64,000 nucleotides of DNA from Sporosarcina oncorhynchi (GTDB lineage Bacteria > Bacillota > Bacilli > Bacillales_A > Planococcaceae): the NCBI RefSeq assembly GCF_033304615.1, contig NZ_CP129118.1, forward strand, positions 1,174,001-1,238,000, in the 5' to 3' direction. This document shows, one piece after another, positions 37,536 to 47,914 of this stretch (the stretch's first letter is position 1; each line of letters opens with the position of its first letter). The notes beneath the pieces were generated by a model. The model was not told where the DNA came from, did not search any database, and was given only the letters and a program-made list of their open reading frames with translations. A program made the translations under genes and the position numbers.

Positions 37536-38481
37536 ACCATTGGCATTCGAAGAACCAATCGTGAAACTACGTGAAAAGATCGCTGAGCTGGAAGAGTTCA
37601 CTTCATCAAATGATGTAGATTTGTCTGATGAAATTACGAATTTGAAAACCCGTCTTGGCAACTTGGAGACTGAAATATACAGCAATATGGAGCCATGGGA
37701 CCGTGTTCAGGTAGCAAGACACCCTCAACGACCAACGACAAAAGATTATATTGAAGAATTGTTCGAGGAGTTCATGGAGTTTCACGGTGACAGATCCTTT
37801 GGTGATGACGCGGCTATTGTTGGAGGCATCGGTTTCTTTGAGTTGAAACCAGTGACTGTAATCGGTCATCAACGCGGAAAAGACACAAAGGAGAATGTAA
37901 AACGCAATTTCGGCATGCCGCATCCGGAAGGGTACCGAAAAGCACTTCGCTTGATGAAACAGGCTGAAAAATTCGGTCGACCAATTATCTGTTTCATTGA
38001 CACGAAAGGTGCGTATCCAGGCAAGGCGGCTGAAGAACGCGGTCAAAGTGAGGCAATTGCACGTAACCTTGTCGAGATGGCGGGATTAACAGTACCAGTT
38101 ATTTCGATTGTCATCGGTGAAGGAGGAAGTGGGGGAGCTCTTGCTTTAGGTGTAGCAAATCATATTCATATGCTTGAACACTCCACGTACTCCGTTATTT
38201 CTCCTGAAGGCGCGGCTTCGATCTTATGGAAAGATCCAAGTTTATCCAAACAAGCAGCTGAAGCGATGAAAATAACAGCACCGCATTTGAAGGAAATGGG
38301 CATCATTGATGAAATTATTCCTGAGTTACTGGGCGGTGCACATCGAGATCCTAAAGCACAGGCGTTGGAAATACGAGAAGTTTTACGCTCATCATTGAAT
38401 GTACTTTGCAAAATGGGTGAAAATGCTATAATAGACCATCGATATGAAAAATTCCGTAATATAGGTGTGTTCACCGAGTAA
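37528..38481 (+). CDS. accA: Acetyl-CoA carboxylase carboxyltransferase alpha
   Basis: Partner of AccD. 317 residues. An N-terminal coiled-coil stretch ([16 protein letters not shown]) precedes the catalytic core with [20 protein letters not shown] and [17 protein letters not shown], which bind carboxybiotin. It overlaps accD by eight bases; GGAGGG lies inside accD. Confidence 0.96.
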   Translation: MSKPLAFEEPIVKLREKIAELEEFTSSNDVDLSDEITNLKTRLGNLETEIYSNMEPWDRVQVARHPQRPTTKDYIEELFEEFMEFHGDRSFGDDAAIVGGIGFFELKPVTVIGHQRGKDTKENVKRNFGMPHPEGYRKALRLMKQAEKFGRPIICFIDTKGAYPGKAAEERGQSEAIARNLVEMAGLTVPVISIVIGEGGSGGALALGVANHIHMLEHSTYSVISPEGAASILWKDPSLSKQAAEAMKITAPHLKEMGIIDEIIPELLGGAHRDPKAQALEIREVLRSSLNVLCKMGENAIIDHRYEKFRNIGVFTE

Positions 38482-38539
38482 AAAGAGGTGCGGGCAATTT
38501 CTCGCATCTTTTCGTCTTTTATCGAAAAATAACCGATAA

Positions 38540-39514
<975 letters not shown>

Positions 39515-39541
39515 GTAAAGTGGATGAAAGGACGTTTTATA

Positions 39542-41302
39542 ATGAGGAAGACTAAAATAGTATGTACCATTGGTCCAGCCAGCGAAACCCCGGAATTGCT
39601 GGAACAATTGATGGAGGCTGGAATGAACGTCGCTAGACTGAATTTCTCTCACGGTTCTCACGATGAACATCGGGCTAGAATTGAAACCATTAGAGAAGTA
39701 TCTAATAAAACTGGCAAAGTCGTCGGTATTCTTCTTGATACGAAAGGTCCTGAAATACGTACCCATTCGATGAAAGGCGGCAGCATCGAACTTATCACTG
39801 GACAACATATCGATATTTCGATGACAGAAGTGGAAGGCGATAACGAAGCTTTTTCTGTCACCTATGAGAAACTGATTGAAGATGTTCAAAAAGGATCCGT
39901 CATATTATTGGATGATGGTCTTATCCAGCTTGAAGTTGTAGGGCTAGACGTTGAAAAAGGACTCATTCACACCCTTGTTGTCAATTCAGGTACCCTGAAG
40001 AATAAAAAAGGGGTCAATGTGCCAGGCGTTTCAGTTCAACTACCAGGTATAACTGAAAAAGATAAAGAAGATATTCTGTTCGGTATTCAAGAAGGTGTTG
40101 ATTTCATCGCAGCGTCATTTGTCCGCCGCTCATCTGATGTGATGGAAATCCGTGAATTGCTTGAATCAAACAATGGAGGACACATTCATATCATTCCAAA
40201 GATTGAAAATCAGGAAGGTGTCGACAACCTGGATGAAATCATTAATGTATCGGATGGTTTGATGGTTGCACGTGGAGATCTTGGAGTAGAGATTCCTGCA
40301 GAAGAAGTGCCGCTTGTTCAGAAAATGATGATTAAAAAATGCAACCAGGTTGGTAAGCCGGTCATCACAGCTACTCAGATGCTTGACTCAATGCAACGTA
40401 ATCCTCGTCCTACAAGAGCTGAAGCGAGTGATGTTGCAAATGCCATCTTGGACGGGTCTGATGCCATCATGTTATCTGGAGAAACGGCTGCAGGTCTTTA
40501 TCCTGTTGAATCGGTGCGTACAATGGATCGCATCGCGCAAACTGCTGAAAGTGCTGTAGATTACCGCTCAGTCGTGTCGACTCGACGCAAAGAAAAACAG
40601 GGCAATATGACAGAAGCAATCGGACAAGCGGCAGCTTATACGGCCATCAACTTGAATGTAAAAGCTGTACTTGCTCCTACTGAAAGCGGGCACACTGCAA
40701 AAATGATTGCGAAATACCGTCCGGGCTGTCCAATTATCGCGATTACTTCCTCTGAGATTATCTCAAGGAGGTTGTCATTAGTTTGGGGAATTTATCCGAT
40801 CATCGGAACGCGTGTTAATTCAATTGATGAAATCTTACAGGAATCCGTTGAAGAAAGCGTAAAACATCAATATGTCACTCATGGTGATGTTGTCATCATC
40901 ACTGCTGGAGTTCCTGTCGGAGAAGCGGGTACAACGAACTTGATGAAGATTCATGTCATCGGCGATATGCTTGCGAAAGGGCAAGGAATCGGTAAATCTG
41001 TTGCTTTTGGCCAAGCGATTATCGCTCATAGTGCAGAAGAGGCTTTGGCGCATGATGTTACAGGGAAAATATTGGTAACGTATTCTTCTGATCGTGATAT
41101 GATGCCTGCCATCGAGAAATGTGCGGGCCTCATCACTGAAGAAGGTGGTCTAACAAGCCATGCTGCTGTTGTCGGATTGAGTCTTGGCATACCGGTCATT
41201 GTCGGTGTACCGAATGCAACTGAAACAATCATCAGCGGAAAAGAGATTACAATGGATGCTGAGTCCGGTGTCATCTATAATGGACATGCAAGAGTTCTAT
41301 AA
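39542..41302 (+). CDS. pyk: Pyruvate kinase with C-terminal PEP-utilizer domain
   Basis: Last step of glycolysis, phosphoenolpyruvate to pyruvate with ATP formation. [14 protein letters not shown] opens the barrel; [13 protein letters not shown] (catalytic Lys) and [17 protein letters not shown] follow. The ~110 extra C-terminal residues with [21 protein letters not shown] form the PEP-utilizer mobile-domain-like module typical of Bacillus enzymes. 586 residues from the ATG at 39542, preceded by AAAGGA. Confidence 0.97.
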   Translation: MRKTKIVCTIGPASETPELLEQLMEAGMNVARLNFSHGSHDEHRARIETIREVSNKTGKVVGILLDTKGPEIRTHSMKGGSIELITGQHIDISMTEVEGDNEAFSVTYEKLIEDVQKGSVILLDDGLIQLEVVGLDVEKGLIHTLVVNSGTLKNKKGVNVPGVSVQLPGITEKDKEDILFGIQEGVDFIAASFVRRSSDVMEIRELLESNNGGHIHIIPKIENQEGVDNLDEIINVSDGLMVARGDLGVEIPAEEVPLVQKMMIKKCNQVGKPVITATQMLDSMQRNPRPTRAEASDVANAILDGSDAIMLSGETAAGLYPVESVRTMDRIAQTAESAVDYRSVVSTRRKEKQGNMTEAIGQAAAYTAINLNVKAVLAPTESGHTAKMIAKYRPGCPIIAITSSEIISRRLSLVWGIYPIIGTRVNSIDEILQESVEESVKHQYVTHGDVVIITAGVPVGEAGTTNLMKIHVIGDMLAKGQGIGKSVAFGQAIIAHSAEEALAHDVTGKILVTYSSDRDMMPAIEKCAGLITEEGGLTSHAAVVGLSLGIPVIVGVPNATETIISGKEITMDAESGVIYNGHARVL

Positions 41303-41317
41303 CTGATATATTAAAAT

Positions 41318-41350
41318 GGCCGCCTTTCGATTTACTGAAAGCGGCCTTTT
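41318..41350 (+). terminator. Terminator of pfkA-pyk
   Basis: GGCCGCCTTTC and GAAAGCGGCC pair, then TTTT. Confidence 0.85.
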
Positions 41351-41424
41351 CACCAATGTTGGAATGTAGCCATCCTATCAAACAAAAGATGGATGAACAT
41401 TCCGGAGAACTGGAGTTGAATTAT

Positions 41425-41808
41425 ATGAAATGGCTTATACTTGCATTTGTTTTCGTCCCGATTGCTGAAATAGCACTATTGCTATATTCGGGAAGTGCAA
41501 TCGGGATTTTTCCGACAATCCTGCTAATTATCATCACCGGAATTGGAGGGGCATACTTGGCAAAACGCCAAGGACTTAAAGCATGGACTGAACTCCGTAC
41601 AAGGATGGCAACGATGGAAACTCCGGGGAATGCAATCATTGACGGTGTCTGTATCTTTTTCGGAGGCATCCTGCTCATTATGCCGGGATTCATCACGGAC
41701 ATTGCTGGCGTGCTTTTATTGTTCAAAGGTCCACGAAAACTACTACGCCCGTTGATTGTTGCGTGGCTTTACCGGAAGATGAAAAAAGGCCAAATTGTCA
41801 TCCGGTAA
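41425..41808 (+). CDS. fxsA: FxsA-family membrane protein
   Basis: 127 residues with hydrophobic segments at about 5-25, 27-47 and 70-95 and the conserved PIAEIALLLYSGSAIGIFPTIL / GGAYLAKRQG / GGILLIMPGFITDI blocks of the family. In E. coli FxsA relieves phage F exclusion; its role in Bacilli is unknown. The ATG at 41425 follows GGAG; the frame is open 23 codons further. Its last 11 bases overlap the 3' end of the convergent ytvI. Confidence 0.88.
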   Translation: MKWLILAFVFVPIAEIALLLYSGSAIGIFPTILLIIITGIGGAYLAKRQGLKAWTELRTRMATMETPGNAIIDGVCIFFGGILLIMPGFITDIAGVLLLFKGPRKLLRPLIVAWLYRKMKKGQIVIR

Positions 41809-42772
41809 AAGAGGGATGTTTCTTAAGCTTTAAAGCAGCGAACAACAGAAAGGGAGTCAACAAAATCCCGGGTAAACCGAATAGGTAGAATGAACAAACC
41901 GTTATGAAGAAGGCATGGATGGGCTTGACGCGGAAGGCAGATGCCCACATATAGGATTCTGCCATCTGCCTTGTCGTGATGACGAATATATAAAGAAGGA
42001 TTAAAGAAATGCCGACAAACAACTGTTTTGAATAGAGATAGAAAATAGCCATTGGAATGAGAAACAAGCCGATTCCAAAAAGTGGGAGACTGTCAATGAG
42101 TGATACAAGGAACGCACTTCCAATAGGTGAATTGAATCCTAAAATTGTGAAACCGATAGACAGAACGATAAATGTAAGTAAAAACAGACGTGCTTCGACG
42201 AAAAAGAAAGTACCAATCAATTCACCAGACTTCGTAAAAATTCTTTTTGCTGGTTTTTTCATGCTTGCCGGAAAATAGATCAGGAACCAAAAACGATTTT
42301 TCCCTGATTCACGCAACGCGAAAAAGTAAGCGACGATAAAAATGAACAAGCTGAAAATTTTCTGGAACAGAGTCGTTGTGAAACTGATCGCATATTCAAG
42401 TAACGCATGTCCATATTCAATGAACTTTTCATCGAGAAAAACAAAGATTTTGCCTGTGGAATTGGTGCTTTTTGTATAGTGGGCCAACTGTGTTTCAACA
42501 AGTGGAATCGTATCCATTAGTCCATGTAGTGCGATAAATAAAAAAGTACTTGCGATAAAAATGATGGAAAGCATGACGAAAATTGTAGCGATTGTCAGTG
42601 GCAACCGACTAACGGTTCGGAGTGCTGTCAAAATGGGAGCGGTAAAATAGGCGACGATGATTGCAATACCGACCGGTGGAACAAAATAAATGAAAATTAT
42701 GGCCAGCAGAGCAGGCAACCAATTTAAGGAAAATTGTCGGAAAGGCTCTTGTTGGACGTGTTTTTTTAACAA
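41798..42772 (-). CDS. AI-2E-family transporter (YtvI-like)
   Basis: Polytopic membrane protein of the AI-2E/PerM family with eight or so hydrophobic segments; some members export small molecules or act as sodium-proton antiporters, and the substrate here is unknown. Family motifs include YFTAPILTALRTVSRLP and FGLPGILLTPFLLFAALKL near the C-terminus. I favour a TTG start at 42772 (AAGGA seven bases upstream, 324 residues); the frame is open to an ATG at 42820, but that lacks a ribosome binding site and falls on the -35 box of citZ. Confidence 0.8.
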   Translation of the reverse strand: MLKKHVQQEPFRQFSLNWLPALLAIIFIYFVPPVGIAIIVAYFTAPILTALRTVSRLPLTIATIFVMLSIIFIASTFLFIALHGLMDTIPLVETQLAHYTKSTNSTGKIFVFLDEKFIEYGHALLEYAISFTTTLFQKIFSLFIFIVAYFFALRESGKNRFWFLIYFPASMKKPAKRIFTKSGELIGTFFFVEARLFLLTFIVLSIGFTILGFNSPIGSAFLVSLIDSLPLFGIGLFLIPMAIFYLYSKQLFVGISLILLYIFVITTRQMAESYMWASAFRVKPIHAFFITVCSFYLFGLPGILLTPFLLFAALKLKKHPSFTG

Positions 42773-42819
42773 AGTTTCATCCTTTTCAACTTTTTTTATG
42801 ATGAAAACAAGCGTTTCCA

Positions 42820-42848
42820 TTCACAAAACTGTAATATTTGCTTATAAT
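42820..42848 (+). promoter_or_regulatory. Sigma-A promoter of citZ
   Basis: TTCACA (42820-42825), 17 bp spacer, consensus TATAAT (42843-42848). Confidence 0.75.
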
Positions 42849-42854
42849 GGTCTT

Positions 42855-42868
42855 TGTAAGCGTTATAC
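42855..42868 (+). promoter_or_regulatory. Possible cre site (CcpA) at citZ
   Basis: TGTAAGCGTTATAC matches 12 of 14 positions of the catabolite-responsive element consensus and sits at the expected transcription start, where CcpA binding would repress. B. subtilis citZ is known to be CcpA- and CcpC-controlled. Confidence 0.5.
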
Positions 42869-42953
42869 ACCGAAATATTATCACAAGTAGATTTGTCCTC
42901 ATTTACAAGATTTTGTAGATATAAGGACGAAATACAGTTAAGGAGCGATTCAT

Positions 42954-44069
42954 ATGACAGCAGCAAAAGGATTGGAAGGAATTGTAGCGACTCAGTCAGC
43001 AATCAGTTCCATTATTGATGACACCCTTACATACGTCGGTTACGATATCGATGATCTTGCAGAGAATGCAAGTTTTGAGGAAGTTGTTTATCTTTTATGG
43101 CACCAACGTCTGCCGAAGTCTGCCGAACTGGCTGAACTCAAGCAACAATTGGCGGACAATATGGCAATTCCACAGCCTGTACTAGATCATTTCAAAACGT
43201 ATCCTATTAATGATGTGCATCCGATGGCAGCATTGCGCACAGCGATTTCTCTTCTAGGATTATACGATGAAAGTGCAGAAGATATGTCAGACGAAGCCAA
43301 TTATCAGAAGGCGATCGAGCTTCAAGCGAAAATCGCTACAATTGTCACAGCATTCTCTCGCATCCGTAAAGGACAAGAACCTGTTGCACCTAAAACAGAC
43401 CTTGGCTATGCGGCTAATTTCCTTTACATGTTAACTGGTGAAGAACCACAAGACATCGCTATTGAAGCATTTAATAAAGCACTTGTGCTTCACGCAGATC
43501 ATGAGCTGAATGCTTCGACATTCACTGCCCGCGTATGTGTTGCTACTCTTTCCGATATGTATTCAGGTGTGACTGCAGCTATCGGTGCTCTTAAAGGGCC
43601 ACTTCACGGTGGGGCGAATGAGCAAGTTATGAAGATGTTGATGGAAATCGGTTCCGAAGAGAAAGTTGAATCGTACATCAGAGAAAAGCTTGATAACAAA
43701 GAAAAAATCATGGGCTTTGGTCACCGCGTTTACCGTAAAGGTGATCCACGTGCAAAGCATCTTCGTGAAATGTCTAAGAAATTGACTTCACTTCGCGGAG
43801 AAGAAAAGTATTACAATATGTCCGAGAAAATTGAATCGATCGTTACTGGGGAAAAGAATCTTCCTCCAAACGTTGATTTCTATTCAGCTTCGGTATATCA
43901 TTCACTTGATATCGATCATGATTTATTCACACCTATTTTTGCAGTATCCCGAATCTCAGGCTGGGTGGCACATATCTTGGAGCAATACTCCAACAACAGA
44001 TTAATCCGTCCACGCGCAGAGTATATCGGACCAGATATGCAAAAGTATGTTCCAATCGAAGAACGATAA
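42954..44069 (+). CDS. citZ: Citrate synthase
   Basis: Condenses acetyl-CoA and oxaloacetate. 371 residues, the short Gram-positive type. Catalytic residues lie in LHADHELNAS (His), IMGFGHRVYRKGDPRA (His) and NVDFYSASVYHSL (Asp). Its start codon has AAGGAGCG upstream. It is followed by icd and mdh in the classic citZ-icd-mdh order. Confidence 0.97.
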   Translation: MTAAKGLEGIVATQSAISSIIDDTLTYVGYDIDDLAENASFEEVVYLLWHQRLPKSAELAELKQQLADNMAIPQPVLDHFKTYPINDVHPMAALRTAISLLGLYDESAEDMSDEANYQKAIELQAKIATIVTAFSRIRKGQEPVAPKTDLGYAANFLYMLTGEEPQDIAIEAFNKALVLHADHELNASTFTARVCVATLSDMYSGVTAAIGALKGPLHGGANEQVMKMLMEIGSEEKVESYIREKLDNKEKIMGFGHRVYRKGDPRAKHLREMSKKLTSLRGEEKYYNMSEKIESIVTGEKNLPPNVDFYSASVYHSLDIDHDLFTPIFAVSRISGWVAHILEQYSNNRLIRPRAEYIGPDMQKYVPIEER

Positions 44070-44077
44070 AATTGTCG

Positions 44078-44136
44078 AATTAAACTTTTGTAGTTTAATT
44101 ACAGGCGATCCGGGGCGGTATCTCGTATACCGGCCC
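44078..44136 (+). other. Two stem-loops between citZ and icd
   Basis: AATTAAAC (44078-44085) pairs perfectly with GTTTAATT (44093-44100), and GGGCGGTAT pairs with ATACCGGCCC (44113-44136) with one bulge. Neither has a T-run, so they look like mRNA-processing or stability elements rather than terminators. Confidence 0.5.
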
Positions 44137-44165
44137 TCTCATATTGAAATGGAGGAAATTAAAAA

Positions 44166-45425
44166 ATGGCTAAAATTACAGTATCCAATGGTGTATTGAA
44201 CGTTCCAGATGAAGCAACAATCCCTTTCATTATCGGTGACGGAACAGGTCCTGATATTTGGCATGCAGCTTCCCGTGTATTAGAAGCAGCAGTTGAAAAA
44301 GCGTATGATGGCAAAAAGAAAATCGAATGGAAAGAAGTGCTTGCTGGAGAAAAGGCATTCAACGAAACAGGCGAATGGCTTCCACAGGAAACGCTTGACA
44401 CAATCGATGAATATCTAATCGCTATCAAAGGTCCATTGACGACACCAATCGGTGGAGGCTTCCGTTCATTGAACGTTGCACTTCGTCAAGAATTGGATCT
44501 TTACACTTGCCTGCGTCCAGTACGTTACTTCGAAGGTGTTCCTTCACCTGTTAAACGTCCTGAAGACTGCGACATGGTCATCTTCCGTGAAAACACTGAA
44601 GATATCTACGCTGGTATCGAGTACAAAGAAGGAACTGACGAAGCGAAGAAAGTAATCGACTTCCTTCAAAATGAAATGAATGTCAAAAACATTCGCTTCC
44701 CTGAAACTTCAGGTATTGGTATTAAGCCGATTTCAGAAGAGGGAACAAAGCGTCTAGTACGTGGCGCGCTTAACTATGCAATCAAAGAAGGCCGTAAATC
44801 ATTGACACTTGTTCACAAAGGGAACATCATGAAGTTCACTGAAGGAGCATTCAAAAACTGGGGCTACGAAGTGGCTGAGCAGGAGTTTGGCGATAAAGTA
44901 TTCACATGGAACCAATACGATCAGATTAAAGAAGCTGAAGGTACAGATGCAGCTAACAAAGCACAAGCAGACGCTGAAGCAGCTGGCAAAATCATCGTAA
45001 AAGATTCCATTGCGGATATCTTCCTTCAACAGATCTTGACACGCCCGAAAGAGTTTGATGTTGTAGCAACAATGAACTTGAACGGAGACTATATTTCCGA
45101 TGCACTTGCTGCACAAGTCGGCGGTATTGGTATCGCACCAGGAGCGAACATCAACTACTTGACTGGACACGCAATCTTCGAAGCGACTCACGGAACAGCA
45201 CCTAAATATGCTGGTCTTGATAAAGTCAACCCTTCATCTGTATTGCTATCTGGTGTTATGATGCTTGAGCACATGGGTTGGAACGAAGCAGCGGCTATGA
45301 TTACTGCATCTATCGAAAAGACAATTGCATCTAAAGTTGTAACATACGACTTTGCTCGTCTAATGGATGGAGCAACAGAAGTAAAAGCATCTGAATTTGC
45401 GGATGAATTGATCAAAAACCTTTAA
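44166..45425 (+). CDS. icd: Isocitrate dehydrogenase (NADP)
   Basis: Oxidative decarboxylation of isocitrate to 2-oxoglutarate. 419 residues. The phosphate/substrate loop [23 protein letters not shown] and the Asp metal ligands in [25 protein letters not shown] are intact; [10 protein letters not shown] follows. GGAGG precedes the ATG. A strong terminator follows, so mdh has its own promoter. Confidence 0.97.
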   Translation: MAKITVSNGVLNVPDEATIPFIIGDGTGPDIWHAASRVLEAAVEKAYDGKKKIEWKEVLAGEKAFNETGEWLPQETLDTIDEYLIAIKGPLTTPIGGGFRSLNVALRQELDLYTCLRPVRYFEGVPSPVKRPEDCDMVIFRENTEDIYAGIEYKEGTDEAKKVIDFLQNEMNVKNIRFPETSGIGIKPISEEGTKRLVRGALNYAIKEGRKSLTLVHKGNIMKFTEGAFKNWGYEVAEQEFGDKVFTWNQYDQIKEAEGTDAANKAQADAEAAGKIIVKDSIADIFLQQILTRPKEFDVVATMNLNGDYISDALAAQVGGIGIAPGANINYLTGHAIFEATHGTAPKYAGLDKVNPSSVLLSGVMMLEHMGWNEAAAMITASIEKTIASKVVTYDFARLMDGATEVKASEFADELIKNL

Positions 45426-45433
45426 TTTAACAA

Positions 45434-45472
45434 AAAACTCTCCCTCTGAATTTCAGTGGGGGAGTTTTTTTA
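45434..45472 (+). terminator. Terminator of citZ-icd
   Basis: AACTCTCCCTCT and AGTGGGGGAGTT form a stem followed by seven Ts. Confidence 0.85.
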
Positions 45473-45628
45473 TGCTGTTATTTTGTAAATGAAACGATTT
45501 CCCTCGTTACAGTGCTTTTGCTTCCACAGTGGTCTTCGAAACGACTTCTCCAACTATCTATGATAGACTTGATTGTGGAAAGGGCTAGACCCTTATAATC
45601 TATTTGAAACGACAAAGGAGAGGTTTCT

Positions 45629-46567
45629 ATGACAATGAAACGTAAAAAAGTCTCGGTAATCGGTTCAGGTTTTACAGGTGCCACCACTGCTTTTCTACTC
45701 GCTCAAAAAGAATTATGTGACGTAGTGCTTGTTGATATCCCTCAAATGGAAAATCCGACAAAAGGAAAAGCACTTGATATGCTCGAAGCAGGACCGGTAC
45801 TCGGATTCGATGCCAACATTATCGGCACTTCCGATTATGCAGACACGCAAGACTCCGATATTGTTATCATAACAGCGGGAATCGCCCGTAAACCCGGCAT
45901 GAGCCGTGATGATCTTGTGCAGACAAACCAAAAAGTCATGAAAGCCGTGACAGCAGCTATCGTAAACTATTCACCACATACAACAATTCTGGTTTTAACA
46001 AACCCAGTTGACGCAATGACCTATACAGTCTATAAAGAATCCGGTTTTCCAAAAGAACGGGTCATCGGCCAATCGGGCGTATTAGATACGGCTAGGTTCC
46101 GTACATTTGTGGCTCAGGAACTTAACTTGTCCGTCAAAGATGTGACTGGATTTGTTCTCGGTGGACATGGCGACGACATGGTGCCACTTGTTCGATATTC
46201 CACTGCTGGCGGTGTGCCGCTGGAATCATTAATCGATTCTGCAAGAATGGAAGAGATTGTGGAAAGAACACGAAAAGGCGGTGCGGAGATTGTCAATCTC
46301 CTTGGAAATGGATCGGCTTACTATGCACCTGCGGCATCTCTTGTAGAAATGGCAGAAGCGATTCTAAAAGACCAAAAGCGTGTCCTGCCCTCCATCGCAT
46401 ACCTTGAAGGTGAATATGGAATGGATGGCATTTACTTAGGCGTTCCAACCGTGCTAGGTGCTGGTGGTATCGAAAGAATTATCGAACTTGAACTGCATGA
46501 TGATGAAAAAGCCGGTTTGGCCAAATCTGCGGAATCTGTAAAAGCTGTCATGAATATATTAGAATAA
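45629..46567 (+). CDS. mdh: Malate dehydrogenase (LDH-like type)
   Basis: Interconverts malate and oxaloacetate with NAD. 312 residues. Rossmann [21 protein letters not shown] (note GSGFTG where GxGxxG is met), substrate loop [15 protein letters not shown] with the MDH-specific Arg, [10 protein letters not shown], and catalytic [21 protein letters not shown] precedes the ATG. A TATAAT element lies about 30 bp before the start, but its -35 is unclear. Confidence 0.96.
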   Translation: MTMKRKKVSVIGSGFTGATTAFLLAQKELCDVVLVDIPQMENPTKGKALDMLEAGPVLGFDANIIGTSDYADTQDSDIVIITAGIARKPGMSRDDLVQTNQKVMKAVTAAIVNYSPHTTILVLTNPVDAMTYTVYKESGFPKERVIGQSGVLDTARFRTFVAQELNLSVKDVTGFVLGGHGDDMVPLVRYSTAGGVPLESLIDSARMEEIVERTRKGGAEIVNLLGNGSAYYAPAASLVEMAEAILKDQKRVLPSIAYLEGEYGMDGIYLGVPTVLGAGGIERIIELELHDDEKAGLAKSAESVKAVMNILE

Positions 46568-46579
46568 CGATAAATAGTT

Positions 46580-46611
46580 AACCCGGAAGGCTGTTGCTGA
46601 CCGGGTTTTTC
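46580..46611 (+). terminator. Terminator of mdh
   Basis: AACCCGG and CCGGGTT pair, followed by a T-run. Confidence 0.8.
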
Positions 46612-46710
46612 CATGAATTGAATAGCCAAGTCGCTTGCTCTTTTAATATGAATATTGATACACTTTCTATAATAAGAATTTTCACCTGAAAGAATAAAGG
46701 AGGAAAAAAG

Positions 46711-47187
46711 TTGATATTAGGCAAAAAAAGAAAACTTGGTCGTGAAATCGATAAAATTGCAGTTGGGGAAAAACTGAAGCTCACTGAAAAAATCGAGGAC
46801 AAGGATCTGCTTCTTTATCTTGGTCTAACGAATGATTCCAATCCGCTTTATATCCAGCATGATTATGCTTCTCAGACGGATTATGAGAAACCGATTGTTC
46901 CTGCAATTATGCTGACAGGCATCGTCATTTCGGCAATTTCTAAATACCTTCCTGGACCAGGTTCACATGTAACAGAACAACATCTACTATTCCCAAACCA
47001 CGTTCATCATTACGAGACAATCAACTTTCAATTTGAAGTGATTCGGGTGGAAAAGGAAAACAAATCGATTATCATCATGATTGAAGCAGAAAACGAAGCT
47101 GGAAAGACAGTCATCTCGGGTACTGTCACAGTCGTGCCTCCTGCTGTCAATGAACAACTGACATCTCATGCAATGGATAACTTCTAA
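46711..47187 (+). CDS. MaoC-like hotdog-fold protein
   Basis: 158 residues, single MaoC/R-hydratase-like domain. The D-x4-H style catalytic segment appears as TNDSNPLYIQHDYA, followed by IVPAIMLTGIVISAIS. Such enzymes hydrate enoyl-CoA thioesters, but the substrate here is unknown. The start is a TTG at 46711 with AAAGGAGG seven bases upstream. It precedes phoP by 30 bases and may be co-transcribed with it. Confidence 0.85.
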   Translation: MILGKKRKLGREIDKIAVGEKLKLTEKIEDKDLLLYLGLTNDSNPLYIQHDYASQTDYEKPIVPAIMLTGIVISAISKYLPGPGSHVTEQHLLFPNHVHHYETINFQFEVIRVEKENKSIIIMIEAENEAGKTVISGTVTVVPPAVNEQLTSHAMDNF

Positions 47188-47217
47188 AGAGATAATTGGG
47201 GAAATGGGTGAACGAAC

Positions 47218-47913
47218 ATTAAAATCTTAATCGTTGATGACGAACAGCCAATTCGGACGTTACTAGATTATAATTTAAAACAATCGAACTATGAGACTAT
47301 TATGGCTGCAGATGGTGAAGAGGCGATTCGTATCGTTGAAAGTGATAATCCGGATCTGATTTTGCTTGATCTAATGTTGCCTATCATGGACGGAGTGGAA
47401 GTATGCAAACTCCTCAGGCAGCGAAATATCAACACACCGATTATCATGCTGACGGCAAAAGGTGAAGAGACGGATAAGGTGATTGGACTTGAAATCGGTG
47501 CGGATGATTATATGACCAAGCCGTTTAGTCCTCGGGAAGTGATAGCCCGTGTTAAAGCAGTGCTCCGCCGCACTGGTGACCGTGTTGACAATGCAACTAT
47601 GAATGGTCAAGTGCTTACATCTGGCCTCCTCACTGTGCACCCTGAACAGTACGAAGTGCGCTTCAAAGGGGAATCGCTTGATTTCACACCGAAAGAATTC
47701 GAACTGCTTGTTTACTTCATGCAGAATAAGAATCGTGTATTGACGAGAGATCAGCTTTTAAGTGCAGTATGGAATTACGATTTTGCGGGGGATACACGCA
47801 TTGTCGACGTCCATGTCAGCCACTTGCGGGAAAAGATTGAAGAAAATACCCGTAAACCGGACTACATTAAGACAGTTAGAGGAATCGGCTATAAATTCGA
47901 GGAGAAAAGTTGA
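47218..47913 (+). CDS. phoP: Response regulator PhoP (apparent ATT start)
   Basis: OmpR-family regulator of phosphate starvation genes. Receiver domain with phosphoacceptor D51 (ILLDLMLPIMDG) and K101 (MTKPF); winged helix ending in TVRGIGYKFEEKS. The conserved N-terminus MKILIVDDEQP can be read only if translation begins at the ATT codon at 47218: the frame has a TGA at 47209-47211-adjacent position just upstream, with only ACG and AAC between. GGGTG lies seven bases before the ATT. The next ATG in frame (47302) would remove the first strand and acidic pocket. A one-base sequence error near 47210-47220 is the alternative. 231 residues. Confidence 0.92.
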   Translation: MKILIVDDEQPIRTLLDYNLKQSNYETIMAADGEEAIRIVESDNPDLILLDLMLPIMDGVEVCKLLRQRNINTPIIMLTAKGEETDKVIGLEIGADDYMTKPFSPREVIARVKAVLRRTGDRVDNATMNGQVLTSGLLTVHPEQYEVRFKGESLDFTPKEFELLVYFMQNKNRVLTRDQLLSAVWNYDFAGDTRIVDVHVSHLREKIEENTRKPDYIKTVRGIGYKFEEKS

Positions 47914-47914
47914 C

